Below are positions 1 through 11,161 of a stretch of DNA of 64,000 bases, piece by piece (the stretch's first letter is position 1; each line of letters opens with the position of its first letter). The position numbers were made by a program, and so were the translations under genes. Under the pieces are notes generated by a model. That model saw only the letters and a program-made list of their open reading frames with translations, searched no databases and was not told the DNA's origin. This DNA comes from Rhynchonema sp. JSB1_4 (taxonomy: Eukaryota > Nematoda > Chromadorea > Monhysterida > Xyalidae): the NCBI GenBank assembly GCA_030248065.1, contig JASAMV010005193.1, positions 19,024 to 83,023 on the forward strand, read 5' to 3'.

Positions 1-566
1 CGGTCAGCTGGAGGATACGACAGTTCACAGAAAAGGTCTGTTGCGTTCGCGACCCACAATGCGCTTTCCTGCGGCCGATTCGTGGTCGTTGCTTTCCAAC
101 TTTGAGTCGGTCTGACGCCATCTACTTTGCGTGAAAGATGAGTGTGACTGGGAGTTCCAAAAGCCATGCAAATCTGTTGTGGAACCTTAAACCTGAGCAC
201 GGCAACGTCGTTTTCCCAAGTTGTCTGGTTGTAGCGGTCGTGAATGACAACGGCCTCAGGTTCAATGCACTTTTGGGTTCTCAGGGAGTCGCTCACATTG
301 TGGACGCCAACGTATACACAATAGGTGCCGACGATGCGGTCACTAAAATTTTAGAACGAACATTTTTAACCACGGCTGCGTTGCACTGTACGCCTTGAGA
401 AACCCGTTTTCATCCATACTAGACGGGACCCGTGCCTACGGCCCGGCTACAGCGCCGCGCCCGTGCCGTGCCCCCCCCCCCCCCGAAGACCCGTTAGCAT
501 ACCCAAAAGAAAATTGACCCGCCCGCACCTCCGAGGGAGGGGGCCACAGACAGACATGCATACATA
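1..566. other. Unique sequence outside the palindrome, with C14 run
   Basis: No counterpart elsewhere in the window. There is an open frame at 138-398 (+, 86 codons) with no recognisable domain. Positions 471-484 are 14 consecutive C within a GC-rich patch (about 430-545), a possible sequencing weak point or G-quadruplex-prone strand. I cannot assign a function; the frame could be an exon fragment or chance. Confidence 0.4.
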
Positions 567-1168
567 GGGTGATATTTTTGAAACGGTGTAAAGGTCAGTT
601 GGGTGTAAAGGTCGGTCGAAAGCTCGGTGTGAGAAAGTTCAGTGTAAGCTCGGCGTAAGCTTGAAACATTGCACGCTGGGCAAGCAGCAGACGCGCGTTT
701 CTAAACGAATGGTCAACTTTGACAGTCTGCTGTGCTAATGTAGATCGTTTGTTTGCAATCTAGTTCATTTAAGCTGGTTGCAGAAACGTTTTAAAGGAAT
801 ATTTTTAAGTTGCCTGACATTCCGCCGTGAGGCTATTGAGAAATTGAACATTCACTGACGGCGGTACCAAAAAAATTGATGCCGCTAACTGATCGCAGCA
901 CGAATTCAAAACGGCTCCATAAAAGGTCACGAAATTTATAAATATCGTTTAAAAACGCTTGTGCAACCAGCCTAAACAAACAATATTGCAAACAGACGAT
1001 TTACACTTGCACAGCAGACTGTCAAAGTTAAACCTTTCGTTTAGAAACGCGCGTCTGCTGCTGGCTCAGCGTGCACTGTTTGAAGCTTACACTGAACTTT
1101 TTCACACCAAGCTTTCCACCGACCCTTACACCCAACTGACCTTTACACCGTTTCAAAAATATCACCCA
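567..1168. mobile_element. Foldback MITE, GGGTGATATTT family, TA target
   Basis: Terminal inverted repeats start GGGTGATATTTTTGAAACGG and end with the complement. The arms, about 160-175 bp (567-740 and 1006-1168), contain GTGTAAAGGTC-like subrepeats and a TGAAACATT motif. TA dinucleotides flank both ends (565-566, 1169-1170). The right partner (59046-59210) keeps only one arm, so the mirror symmetry ends inside this element. A shorter relative is at 22197-22421. Confidence 0.75.
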
Positions 1169-1170
1169 TA

Positions 1171-1366
1171 CAGTTCCAGGTGCAATTCTAGGCTGAAAGT
1201 TGAAGTCGCGTGCACGCGCGTGCACGCGACTTCCTGGTGCTAAAACACAGGCAGCGCACGCGCAAAACTTCGGCGAAGTTACTTCGACTTTTGCCTATAC
1301 TTTGCACTGTTTCGCACGCGCGTGCACGCGACTTCAACTTTCAGCCTAGAATTGCACCCGGTACTG
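1171..1366. mobile_element. MITE, CAGTNCC/TGCAATT family, GTGCACGCG interior
   Basis: Ends CAGTTCCAGGTGCAATTCTA and complement, TA on both sides (1169-1170, 1367-1368), 196 bp. The interior is an alternating purine-pyrimidine palindrome rich in GCGTGCACGCGC. It directly abuts the preceding foldback, sharing one TA. The right partner is 58851-59043. Relatives: 12085-12297 and, with a different interior, 56092-56844. Confidence 0.8.
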
Positions 1367-1410
1367 TACGTCTTCCTGTTTTTGTGTAGTATAGATTCCG
1401 TAAAAATCTA

Positions 1411-1598
1411 AAGGCAAACTACGCCACACGAGCCCGATTTCGCAGCTGGCAGAATAGTGAAACATTCATACGTGGCTGCTGATTTGGGAAATGTTACACG
1501 TTGAAGAATATAAAGTGGAGCATGATGATTTTCTCTTTCTATTCGTTTTGAATACACACCACCTTCGAAATCGGGCTCGTGTTGGCGTGGTTTGCCTA
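1411..1598. mobile_element. MITE, GGCAAACTACGCC family
   Basis: Inverted ends AGGCAAACTACGCC... and ...GGCGTGGTTTGCCT with a shared stem ACGAGCCCGATTTCG. The interior carries TGAAACATT and the string GATGATTTTCTCTTTCT. Other copies: 11162-11343, 42708-42888, 46181-46361 and the mirror at 58616-58806. About 190 bp and present in both arms, so older than the duplication. Confidence 0.7.
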
Positions 1599-1599
1599 T

Positions 1600-2254
1600 A
1601 TATTTGACCGGGTTTCAGTCACTAAGACAAACGAAAAATATCCTAGAACGTACAAACAATGTGCGGCTGTGACCACAACTCGTTTCGATACGATCGTGCC
1701 CCCGCACTTCAAACCGGTCGCGTTGACCAGGGCGACTTGCCATGGCCAGCTATGCGGCTTTGCTTCGTGCCCGTCTGTGAATTATTATGATTAGCATTCG
1801 GTGGAATTACACGGACGTATCTATATGTTACGTTACATAAGCCGCATATCTTTCCGGCCATGGTTTTCCGTCCGGTCACGTGGGCCTTATCAACTTTTGT
1901 CGAACGCGGTCGGCGACACGACTTCTTGTTAGGAATGTCTTTTGTGAGGTTGGTTGGAACACTAATTATGACCAGCGTAAATGTTGTTCATAGCATGAGG
2001 GGAACATACATTTTACGCTGGCCAAATTTAGAACCCCGACTCTAATCCAAAAATGTGTCCAATCAAACAATGGCATCTGCGTCTGGCAAACGTTGATTTG
2101 GACATCTTATTACGGCTGATGTGGAAACAGTGCGCCATAATTGACAACACTTACTGATAACGCGGCCGTCTGCCCGCGACGCAATTATTCGTGACCTGTA
2201 TGTCGATTCATAGTCGCTTTGATAGCTTCTGAAGAACATAAATGAACCATTTCG
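1600..2254. other. Mirrored non-coding stretch
   Basis: Mirrored at about 57950-58612. It contains a small inverted repeat around 1965-2030 (CCAGCGTAAATG... and ...CATTTTACGCTGG). I see no gene or complete element; short open frames occur but give no recognisable product. Confidence 0.5.
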
Positions 2255-2671
2255 TCAGCTAAGGTCGTCTCCAAGCAATACTAACAGGGACACGGATATC
2301 CAGCATGACTTCAGGATGGTACGATAAGGCACACACACTTCCCCAGGGAAATGGGATGAGAGAATGGTCAGATTGTTGAATGCACATACAGACCGACTCA
2401 GGTAAGGCCTTGTAGACATGAACGAATCAAAATGAAGGACTAACGCGGTGATGGGCTGCGTTTTCTGCACTCCGCATGCCCTGACTCCAGCGACGTTTGC
2501 TGCACAATTGGCGAATCTCATACATGATCGGTAGCCTTGATCGGTTTCACAGATTGAAAGCAACGTTCCACATCGCTCACGCAGTTCTGTGTCCGTCAGT
2601 TGCTGCTGCTGAAACGCGTGTATACACATTGGTTCTGGTTGAAAAACGCTGATTCGATGAGTGCCACACAC
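2255..2671 (-). pseudogene. Cys-rich exon-like fragment, unknown family (left copy)
   Basis: The minus-strand frame reads as ordinary protein in its middle: LTDTELRERCGTLLSICET followed by CMRFANCAANVAGVRACG, with six or more cysteines in about 50 residues. The same frame is kept in the right copy (57532-57948) with few replacements. Exon limits are not visible and the 3' half degrades into low-quality sequence. I do not recognise a family; it could be a secreted Cys-rich domain. Maintenance in both copies is weak evidence because the copies are similar overall. Confidence 0.4.
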
Positions 2672-3489
2672 GTGGTGTGAATTACATAGATTCCAGAGGT
2701 TCTCTTGGAACCTATAAAGTATCGTATATAAGGTTCACACGGAACCAGATTCGGGACAGGAATTGCAAAAAGGTTCGGGATCCGGGATAAGCCAAATGTT
2801 CGTGATCGGGTTTCGGGATCTAGAGCAGAGAAAATATTTTTATGTGTGTGAGAACCGAAGTTTTGGCTCTTTTTCAAATTTTATTACTCGAATTTGAAAT
2901 CAGTTTAAATTTCTTTCTAATGAAACTGAAACTTTATAATGAAAGGATCTTATTTTCATACATGTTTATATCATTTTTAGTAACAAGTAAAAAATAAAGA
3001 ACGCGATTCTCACTGGTTCAAAATAGTTGCAAATGGACGTAGCCGTGAACGGGTGAACGAATTGCGCTTCGACGAGGAGCGAAACCGACATAGTCGCAGT
3101 CAAACATTTCACCACGTTCATGATGTTGGGCCACCGCTTTATTTGCCCAAGTAACAGTTCACGGTTTGTTTTGTAGTTCGTAAAATTGGCCAGCATGTGA
3201 AAATGGCCAGCGACGCACTGCATAGCGAAAACACCGACGGATGGATCAGATTAGGGGCTGCCCGACCAAACCATTGAGCACAACGCCTCAACGTGCATGA
3301 AAATGAAACTCGATGCACACATAGTACTCTGATGAAAGTACTACGTAGGTACACATAGCTCTCCGAAAACAGGTGCATGTTCACGCAATAATGACAACAG
3401 CAAAATGGAACGGAAGCGTATTGCGAAATTGTCCCTTCACGTTGACGGGACATTTTTTTGTTCGCAAAGCGCATGCGGATTCTAACGTA
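2672..3489. other. Mirrored non-coding stretch
   Basis: Mirrored at about 56847-57531. Around 2700-2830 there is CCGGGATCC/GGGATC-rich sequence resembling a decayed hAT MITE. The target TA for the right-arm insertion 56092-56844 is at 3356-3357, still single-copy here. No gene recognised. Confidence 0.45.
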
Positions 3490-3728
3490 TAGTAAATTTC
3501 CAAATTCGCTGCCGCACAGTAAAGTACGCCCCATAGTTAATGTCACGTTCTAAACCCGAACGCTAAGCACGCGCAGTTCTGAAACATTGCGAGCAGCTGC
3601 CTGGCTGGCTGGCAAGCTGCATGTGTGTTGGCTGTCTGAATGTTTCACAAGTTGATTTTCGGGTTTAGAACGTGACATTAACTATGGGGCGTACTTTACT
3701 GTGCGGCAGAGAATTTGGAAATTTACTA
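3490..3728. mobile_element. MITE, TAGTAAATTTCC family, left-arm-specific
   Basis: Ends TAGTAAATTTCCAAATTC and complement, 239 bp, TA at 3488-3489 and 3729-3730. The right arm at 55958-55959 has the uninterrupted target with a single TA, so insertion and TA duplication are read directly. Most of its length is a hairpin; TGAAACATT and the complementary AATGTTTCA lie close to the loop. A shorter relative is at 36748-36868. Tc1/mariner-type target use is inferred from TA. Confidence 0.9.
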
Positions 3729-3891
3729 TACCAGGTCATTCAGAAAGATTTCGACTGTGGCCGCACCGTGGCGCTCGGCGCAAACACACGTTGTGTGTTA
3801 GTTGTGCCAACGTTTACAAAGTAGGCTGCAACTGATGTTACACCAAAGCTGTACGTAAGCAATCCGTTTCACAATTGTATTCATTTCAATG

Positions 3892-4214
3892 TACCGTATT
3901 TTTTCCAATTGTAACCGTGGCCTCTATTTCCTCCGAGGTTGGCTTCTATTAGAGGGGGCTCCTATTTTTTAGCACATTTCACCGAACATAAAGAAACAAT
4001 GGACCTGTCGATAATAATGAAATTTCTATAATTTCGTAGCCCCAACATGATCAAATTTGTGCTAGACGTGTTTGTAGAACATCGTTCAGCAAAAATTTTA
4101 CGATAAACTTGAAAGTAAGTTTTTTTGTGCAGCCTGGTCGTATCTTGGATTCATTCAGCTTCGTGAGATGGGCTTCTATTAGAGGGTGGGCTTCAATTAG
4201 AGAAAAACGGTGTA
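3892..4214. mobile_element. MITE with GGCTTCTATTAGAGG subrepeats
   Basis: Ends TACCGTATTTTTTCC and AGAGAAAAACGGTGTA, flanked by TA, with several CTCTAATAGAAGCC-type subrepeats near both ends. Mirrored at 55474-55796, so it predates the duplication. The interior of about 200 bp has no recognisable gene. Confidence 0.6.
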
Positions 4215-4409
4215 TGTACGGCGGCGTATGTATATGGTGACAAAGTGCGATAAAGTTAAAGAGAAATGATCAGTTGATTCTGATAATCGTGTGAATCACT
4301 TGTTGCAGAATGCCAAATGTTTCGTAACGTAGGTATTATTTGTCGATTGTAATCATATTACACATGGGTAGCACGGTTTATTTGTTTCCAAAGCCCTGTG
4401 TGCTCAAAT

Positions 4410-5740
4410 TGTTTCCGAACAAACACCGAAGATCCCATTCGAGTACAATGCTTCATACAAAAAGGTTAATTTCATTCCTTTTTTCGAATTGGTGCTCCGT
4501 GACTTCAGTGCAACGATACATTGCGCAGTAGATATTCTTATGAATGGTTCTACGATAGATCACAGTTTCACATTTAGACAGCGTGGCAGCAACAATAGTT
4601 TGACCTGCAGAAACTAGAGCTGCACCGTCCGTGGTTGTACGAACAATTATAGGCAGGCTTCAGCACAGATCCATGGTCATCGGTAGTGTAGCCCAGCAGC
4701 TGAACCGAATTAACTGCTCCTGTTTTCTTTTCACCTCAAACGTGGCACATTGCATACGGTATAAACAAAAATGTCCCACCTGCGACAAACCATGTGATCC
4801 TGATGTCTCAGTAAGACCATGCCAAATGGGAAGGCTTGGTACTCGAGTACACTGAAGAAAAATGCACGGCGCTGGTTTGCGATACGATTCGTGTTCTCTA
4901 AGCGATACTCCGTCATCACTTCTTCGAGATGCGCATGACGTATCAATGGTCGACCAGCGGCGATTATGCGACGGATGTTCGGTATTAGTCGATCAAATGA
5001 GTTGTGATCATGGTTCCTCTGACGCTCACGTAGTACCTCAGGGTGCTTGTGGCGTGACATGTCGAACCTAAGATTGAGTGTCCATTCATATACATACACT
5101 TTTTTTTAAATTAGAAAAAAAGATTTTCCTGCCACGTTTAATAGTTCTTCTAGCTGATGAAACGGTGCTACGCTGGCTACATGATGTGGGAGTCGTCGCA
5201 CCAGACCATCAGCCAGTGCCGCCAGATTGTCACGGTCGGTGTATGGAGGTGGGGGTTCAATTGGTGCCAGATCCATATTGTGTACTTCAGGTCTAAACGG
5301 TGAAGCCTGACGCGCTTGTCCCCCTTGTTGTGGCTCGAATGTGACTTGTGCTGCTTGTGGGGCATTGAACAGCGGACCTTGCTTGGTCTTGTACTGGTTG
5401 GTGGTCGAACGTCACTTGTGCTGCATTTGATGGATCGAACGCCACTTGTGCAGGTTCTTGTGGCTCGAACGTCACTAGTGGTTGTTCTTGCGGCTCTAAC
5501 AGCAAAGCGTGCGTGCAGCGGTGTTGCCATTTCACGTACGATCTACGTTGTGAAAAAGTATGTATGTGGGATGCTGCTCTGTAGTGTTGGTCGGCTCTGA
5601 CCGTGTATCGCGTTCGGTTAGGTCCCGTGCATCTGTTTCTAAATCGCCCGTGAAGTTGCGCCACATTTATCATGCGGGCCATGATGACAGCCATGAAAGC
5701 ACAAATGAGGTGAGCGATTGAGTCCCACCTGATACAAAAA
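4410..5740 (-). pseudogene. Broken multi-exon gene: hydrophobic N-terminus, VTFEPQ repeats, PPPPY motif (left copy)
   Basis: Reading on the minus strand from a TTTTTTGTATCAG acceptor at about 5730: a hydrophobic segment (IAHLICAFMAVIMARM), a basic Arg-rich stretch, then LVTFEPQ / QVTFDPS / QVTFDHQ repeats (5293-5694). A +1 shift then leads into a frame with another QVTFEPQ repeat, EPPPPY and a helical tail ending at a stop near 5120. A second block (4731-5070) starts after an AATCTTAG acceptor and is a charged helical domain containing HPEVLRERQRNH and GRPLIRHAHLEEVM. A third frame (about 4440-4660) contains IIVRTTTDGAALVSAG. PPxY motifs bind WW domains in known proteins; the rest is unrecognised. 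Product function unknown. Confidence 0.5.
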
Positions 5741-6218
5741 ACACTAATTTTACGTTGCTATGTCTAGTCTGAGGCTACTGTACATGGATAATGGCGCACG
5801 TGAAGTGGTTCACGAGGTACAAACAAGGCGCATGCTCATTGGTATGTGGCTGTAAATGGAGTAATATAAATTCTTTTCTGCTGCAACATCCATCTGTTCA
5901 ATTTGACTTACTACTAGTGGTCCCTGCTAGTGCTTGATGAAGTGACAGGTCCACCGGTGTGGTCGCTTCAGGAGCCATCTACATTGTAAAAACCATGAAT
6001 AAAACGAAGATCATTATCTGGATGATTTTGGTGGTGGAAGTAGTCACCATTCATCAGAGTGAAACAATCCCTGGCAACCAACACTGGTTAACATTGTTTA
6101 TGCATGTGTGCAGGTGATAACAGCAAATTAATAGCTACAAAATATACAGCAGTCCGACATTCCCCGTCCATAGAGGCCTGAAACAAAAATTAAGGATGAT
6201 CCTTTTTGTAGGTTTGTC
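5741..6218. other. Mirrored non-coding stretch (possible intron/upstream of preceding gene remnant)
   Basis: Mirrored at about 51566-52050. Nothing recognisable apart from the splice-acceptor-like pyrimidine tract at its left edge. A minus-strand upstream exon could lie here, but I cannot identify one. Confidence 0.4.
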
Positions 6219-6725
6219 CAGGGTTGGGCAAGAAACGTTTTTTTTTTTCAAAAAATCGTTTTTTTAAATAAAACGTTTTTTTAAAAAAAACGTTTTTTTA
6301 AAACGCCCAGATGACCAAAATATGCCCCAAAAAATTGGAAAACGCTCATGTTGGGAAGAAAACGTGGTTAAATGAAGTCATTCTATGTGTTCTGAGGCAA
6401 AATAAACAGGTTTCAACCCTTTTCTAGCGAGTTGCTAAGATCCCATATCAGACCCGCATCGTGGGACCAACTTTGGCCGGGGTCATCACTAAAAGTCAAA
6501 CTCCGTATATCGACGTATCTCGACAAAGTAAAAATTGGTCGAAAATTTTTTGAAAAAAATGGGACAAAAAATTGATTTTCCTTGATAATCAGGGTACTTT
6601 CCCTGAAAAATCAGGGAAAATCAAGGAAATTCAGGATTTAAAAAAACGAAAAACGACCCAGGCGTTTTTTTTTAAAAAACGTCGTTTTTTTAAAAAAACC
6701 CCGTCTTTTTTTTTGCCCAACCCTG
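6219..6725. mobile_element. hAT-like non-autonomous element, CAGGGTTGGGC, left-arm-specific
   Basis: Ends CAGGGTTGGGCAAGAAACG... and ...TTGCCCAACCCTG, 507 bp. An exact 8-bp duplication GGTTTGTC lies at 6211-6218 and 6726-6733. The right arm has a single GGTTTGTC (as GACAAACC, 51558-51565) with nothing inserted. CAGGG ends plus 8-bp TSDs are the hAT signature. The interior has A/T homopolymer arms and shared core sequence (TCAGGGAAAATCAAGG); no transposase frame. Family members: 19486-19991, 37973-38478, 40758-41233. Confidence 0.92.
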
Positions 6726-6736
6726 GGTTTGTCCAG

Positions 6737-7836
6737 ACGGAGTGCATCCCAGATGTGAAGCATGCACATCGGCACACTTTAGAGCGCACTTAGGCTAAAT
6801 CCTGAATCAGGAACACGGACATAATTGTACGCAAACACACGAAAGGGCTCCTCCAGATAGAGCCGAAACCCGAAACATAAATTTTTTCTATGTCCATGTT
6901 TCGGGTTTTGAAAAAAAACCCGAAGCCCGAAACACAAAGCATGATAATCGAAAATGTTTTGGTCTTGCCACTTGTAGCTGACGTGCACAATTTATACAGT
7001 CAGTCGAAATATTTGCGATTATCATGCTTCGTGTTTCGCGTTTCGGTTTTTTTTTTCAAAGCCCGAAACACGATACGTGGACATAGAAAAAATTTATGTT
7101 TCGGGTTTCGGGTCTATCTGGTGGAGCTCAAAGGTTTTCGTTCACCAGAAGTATAATTCCGAATTCCGCAAAACGTTCTATGTATAAATAATCCGGAACC
7201 AGGAAATATTCCTGGATTCCTTTTTCCGGATTTAACGTACAGTACGTACCGTAGCTTTCCACACAGAGCCCCGAGGCTCTATTCGGAAAAGGTTGAAAAC
7301 TCGTTTTTTCGTTAAAAACTATTTTGCCGAAGTAGAGACCTCGGGGATCTATTCGCCTGCAAAAAAACTTCTTGACCCGATTGCCAACATCACCGAATAT
7401 TATCATAACCGCTTTATAATAACGGGGAGCGCATGTACATTCCAAAATCCTTTGTGAACAAAAAATGGCTTCTTCGACTGGGGCTCGAACCCAGGTTCTC
7501 CGCCTAACCGGGGCATCTGCTGCCAACAAGCAAACTCAACCATTGCTTATAACCGCTTTATATTCACTCCAATGCACGTTTTCATCAAACATACGCACAT
7601 TCAGGAGAAACCTCGAAAAAGACCGATTTGAAGCCACCTTTGTAAGTGAAAATCAATGGTCACAGGGGCAACTTTTGAAAATCGCTTTACCCCAAACACA
7701 TCCCCGAGTGCTCTGTTTGCAAACGTTTCCGAATAGAGCTTTCGGGGTCTCTAGTCGGGGTGGGGACCTAGTACGGCACATAAATCGACCCTGAAGTGCG
7801 CCGATGTGCAACCTTCACATCTGGGATGCACTTCGT
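6737..7836. mobile_element. 1.1-kb foldback element, ACGGAGTGCATCCC ends (left copy)
   Basis: Inverted termini of about 43 bp containing GTGCATCCCAGATGTGAAG. The partner is 50450-51554 in the right arm. Inside are a nested hairpin rich in CCCGAAACCCGAAAC (6850-7110), a TCCGGAAA-type patch (7185-7240) and a tRNA-like segment (7464-7525, minus). No long coding frame. Predates the arm duplication. Confidence 0.65.
7464..7525 (-). tRNA. tRNA-like sequence, probably degenerate or SINE-derived
   Basis: On the minus strand a B-box-like GGGTTCGAGCCCC is preceded about 45 nt upstream by TTGGCAGCAGATGC (weak A box). The T-arm stem CTGGG/CCCAG pairs well, but acceptor and anticodon arms do not close. 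The right copy is 50757-50818 (+). A functional tRNA is unlikely; a Pol III-type relic is the simplest reading. Confidence 0.4.
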
Positions 7837-8639
7837 CTGAACAATACAATATTTTTAATATTATTATATTTAATGTTTTTGGACACATTTATAAACATAC
7901 TGTAGGAGCACTAAAAATGTGTTGGTATTGTGTGATGTTCCGCTGTATATGTGTGGTTGAACATACAGAGCGATACGACGTCCCTCACTGCACTCTGATT
8001 GATGTTTGACGATTGAGCTCTGAAACAGACATCAAGCATGAAAAGAACTTTGAGAAACACATCAAATCGTCGGTATCAGTAAAAATAAGACCAACCCCCA
8101 AAACCACTTTTTCGAGAAAAAAGCGTTTGAAGTTGGCCTGACCGCATTTCCAACACGGTTTGGTTCGGTAGGCTGATGTTTGGCATGGCTACGTAAGGGA
8201 GCTTGCTGATCATCATAGAAACAAAAGTAGACTTTGAAACATCATATCCAAGCAAAAACAAAGCTATTTGTCGGTTGGTTTTAGTTCACAAAAAAATAAA
8301 TATAGACCAAGCCCCTTGGCGGAGCAGTTAAAAACCGAAAAATAGTCCAACCCCCATTTTCTCTGCCATTTATTTTTATTTATACGGGGTTCATTAAAAC
8401 GTCTTAAATGCAGCATTATCATTCAAAATGCTTGTTACAGAGGTGGGAATCGGGTTACCTCGGTCCGGCATGGCCGGATTCAGAAAAAGTCAGCCCGGTC
8501 CTATCCGGCCCGATTTTTTGGGCCGGGTTTTTCTGATTGTATTTTGAAGCAAACGTCGGGTGTGAAGCGATTGGTTTCTGTTTGTTGAAATCATTGATAT
8601 TTACACATTGAAAACATAAAGAAAAACATCAAAAAGCTT

Positions 8640-8712
8640 GTCTGTGAGAAGCTTCGAACTCGTGGCTCTCACAACCACAGTCAGATATGCTTGCCACTGT
8701 GCTAAAGACGCC
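8640..8712 (-). tRNA. tRNA-like (SINE-head-like) sequence
   Basis: The minus strand has an A-box match TTAGCACAGTGGCAAGC and a B-box match GAGTTCGAAGC at tRNA spacing, with a GTGG-containing anticodon-loop region. The 3' half of the acceptor does not pair with the 5' half. It sits inside the 8068-9142 element. Best read as a Pol III promoter relic; a true tRNA is unlikely. Confidence 0.5.
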
Positions 8713-8853
8713 GACAGCCAAGCCGCCTTACGATACATTATAAACGTAATGATCGGGCCAGCAGCGACGCACTCACCGAGAGAGCGTAAAGTCCCTAATA
8801 CAACACACACACACAGCTGGGGTATTATGCAACAATCATGTGCTGAAGCAATC

Positions 8854-8874
8854 TTGTGTGTGTGTGTGTGTGTG
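8854..8874. repeat. (TG)n microsatellite
   Basis: Uninterrupted TG dinucleotides, ten units, inside the left-specific 8068-9142 element. A shorter (CA)n lies upstream near 8802-8814. Confidence 0.9.
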
Positions 8875-9276
8875 TTGGGGTCGCGTGCTTTGGGGCTTGG
8901 TCTTTTTTGTCCGCGAAAATTCCTCCGCCAACCAACTTGGTTTTCTTTTTCAAAAATAAGAAACTAGACCAACCCCCAACGGGGACTAGCAGGTGTTTTC
9001 AACATGCTGTAACTCAATGTACATGGCGTTTTGAGACAAAATTTTTGGTGAATGTTTAGAATAGTTTGCCAGCTACACGCTGCACACAAAAAGGGGGTTG
9101 GTCTTTTGTTGGGGCTTGGTCTTAATTTTACTGATACCGACGAAATACTCACGCACGCTGACCGCCGGTTCAGGTTTCCGAGTCATTTTAGTACCAATCA
9201 ATAAGCTGTCAACAGGAGCGAACGAATTCAAGCACCAGAATAATGTCCTGTTTGAGGTTCCCAAAAAACGAAAATA

Positions 9277-11134
9277 CAGGGTGATTCAAAAGTACCCTCA
9301 AGATTGCTATGTTTCTGGCCATAGCATGTGATAGACCGAACGGACATTGTTCGTTTATAGCTTAAAGAAGTCGTCAGGCGATTGTGCATACTGTGAATGG
9401 CATGAATTGAATGAAACGCACCGATCCCTGATGTTTCAAGGCACATTTGTGGTGCTCATACGCGTCACTTGCGAAAACAGTGCAGAAGGGCATGAAATTT
9501 CTGATTTTTGTGTGCTGTGTGTCCAACAAAGAACCCCAGCGCTTTGAGATCAGTTTATTTAATTGCACCTTCAGAAGTCGAAATTTCCAACAAGATCACC
9601 ATAATTTTAAGAGCAAAGTAGCAACCTATCAGCGAAACTTTGGAACACACGATTGAGCATCAATCACATCATCAACACCGGCCAGCACACCCCTGATTCG
9701 TGTTTCCAATTGCACCGGATCATTGTGTTGGTTTGGCGGTTGGATAGACGATCTTTTAGATATCCGAGAAGAAGAAAACGAGTGGCGACAAATCAGGGGA
9801 ATGGGGCACAGGGAACAATTTCTGATTACGCGACAGGACGAACTTGTTCACCAGGAAAACTTGCAGCGTATTCTTTCTGAGTGCGGATTATCGACCCGGT
9901 TCTATTGAACATTGAAACATCTCGTGTTTCATTCAATTCATGCTATTGAACCATGAAAATCGCCTCTCGTTATCACGTCGCAAATCCCCCATGTTGTCAG
10001 GATTGCTTCAAACAGCAAAAAAAGTTGAGAACACTATGGCACTGGAATCATGTAAGAACAATAATAATGTAAGAAGCTTTAAAAATTGCTTCCACAAACA
10101 CAATGATTAGAAAAAATTAAATAATAAATCTTCAAAATTGCCAGCTGGTGGCCTCCGGCTGGTAATGAATCGTTGCTTGCGTGGGCGGGGAGAGCTGAAT
10201 GAAACATCTGAGCTGCGTTAAAGGGTGTGTCTAACGTCTCCTAACCCCAAGTTTTTTTGGGTGGAATTGAAAGATGCCCCCGAAAGGCCGCCGTGTGCAG
10301 AAAACCGCGTCTTCTAACTCGCTAAATCGCGAAATCTTGAGGGTTACTTTTCGAATAAAATCAATTTCCGGACACAAAATAGAGACTGAGCAGACGGAAA
10401 AGAGCTACGAAGCGAAACACACACAAACCAGCTTCTATGTGTTAAATGAAACATTCAGTGTGTCCACGGTCAAGCCAGCAGCCAGAGCGGTGGTTGAACG
10501 TTTACGTGCATTGTATAGGCGGCTGAGCCGCGCTTAAACATGCAATGTTTCAGCAGAAAAACGCCAAACGTGAGTAGCGCCCACTCAAAAGCGCCTGGAG
10601 TTTTGTGTCCGGAAATTGATTTAATTCGAAAAGTAACCCTCAAGATTTCGCGATTTAGCGAGCTACAAGACGCGGTTTTTTGCACACGGCGGGCTGTCGA
10701 GGTCCTCTTTCGATTGCACCTCATAAAACATGGGGTTAAGAGACGTTAGACACACCCTTTAATTCAGTTTTGATCCTTGTTGTGTGCAATAAATGATTTC
10801 GCTTGTTGCTTTCAATGAACCATAACTTTTCGCAGAACAGCCAGGCAACCGACAGACTGGGCAAAGTTTTGCAGTGAAAAAAGCAAGCGAATCGGCATCA
10901 ATGAAATCCATTGTGTGACCGGTTGTTGCACCGTTTTCGCAAGTGACGCGTATGAGCACCACAAATGTGCCTTGAAACATCAGGGATCGTTGTGTTTCAT
11001 TTAATTCATGCTGTTCACAGTATGCACAATCGCCCGGCGACTTCTTTAAGCCATAAACGAACAATGTCCGTTCGGTCTATCACATGCTATGGCCAGAAAC
11101 ATAGCAATCTGGAGAGTACTTTTGAATCACCCTG
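9277..11134. mobile_element. Mariner-sized element with ~200-bp TIRs, CAGGGTGATTCAAAAGTA ends (left copy)
   Basis: Ends CAGGGTGATTCAAAAGTAC and complement with TA on both sides (9275-9276, 11135-11136). Arms 9277-9480 and about 10935-11134 are inverted copies of each other and include TGAAACATC. Subtracting the nested 10222-10758 insertion leaves about 1.32 kb, matched by the right copy (48048-50088 minus its own insertion). Size, TA target and end sequence suit a Tc1/mariner derivative, but I see no DDD/DDE transposase. One plus-strand frame (9723-9908) looks acidic and helical but is unidentified. Confidence 0.75.
10222..10758. mobile_element. TTAA-target (piggyBac-type) foldback MITE, left-arm-specific
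   Basis: Ends AGGGTGTGTCTAACGTCTC and complement, 537 bp, with TTAA on both sides (10218-10221, 10759-10762). The empty site with a single TTAA is at 48420-48423 and again at 43884-43887. Long internal arms (about 10305-10375 and 10605-10690) are inverted copies. TGAAACATTC and GCAATGTTTCAGC flank the loop. TTAA specificity is the piggyBac hallmark; no transposase is present. Confidence 0.88.
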
Positions 11135-11161
11135 TACATTGCATTAAGCTTGTGTTGTATA

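Larger units (their letters stand above)
8068..9142. mobile_element. 1,075-bp TIR element, CGTCGGTATCAG ends, 4-bp duplication, left-arm-specific
   Basis: Ends CGTCGGTATCAGTAAAA and complement. AAAT lies on both sides (8064-8067 and 9143-9146), and the right arm shows one ATTT (50219-50222) with no insert. Repeats of AGACCAACCCCC / GGGGCTTGGTCT occur inside both ends and internally. It contains a tRNA-like segment (8640-8712, minus) and a (TG)n run. Superfamily not assigned: 4-bp duplications occur in several DNA transposon groups, and no transposase frame is visible. Confidence 0.8.

Noticed and set aside
1028..1225. Small ORFs conserved in both arms within MITEs
   Set aside because: Conservation follows from mirrored nucleotide sequence of hairpin elements, with both strands open; no evidence of coding.
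9277..11134. Autonomous mariner transposon
   Set aside because: Size, TA target and ends fit, but no frame shows a mariner-type catalytic domain in either the left or the right copy.
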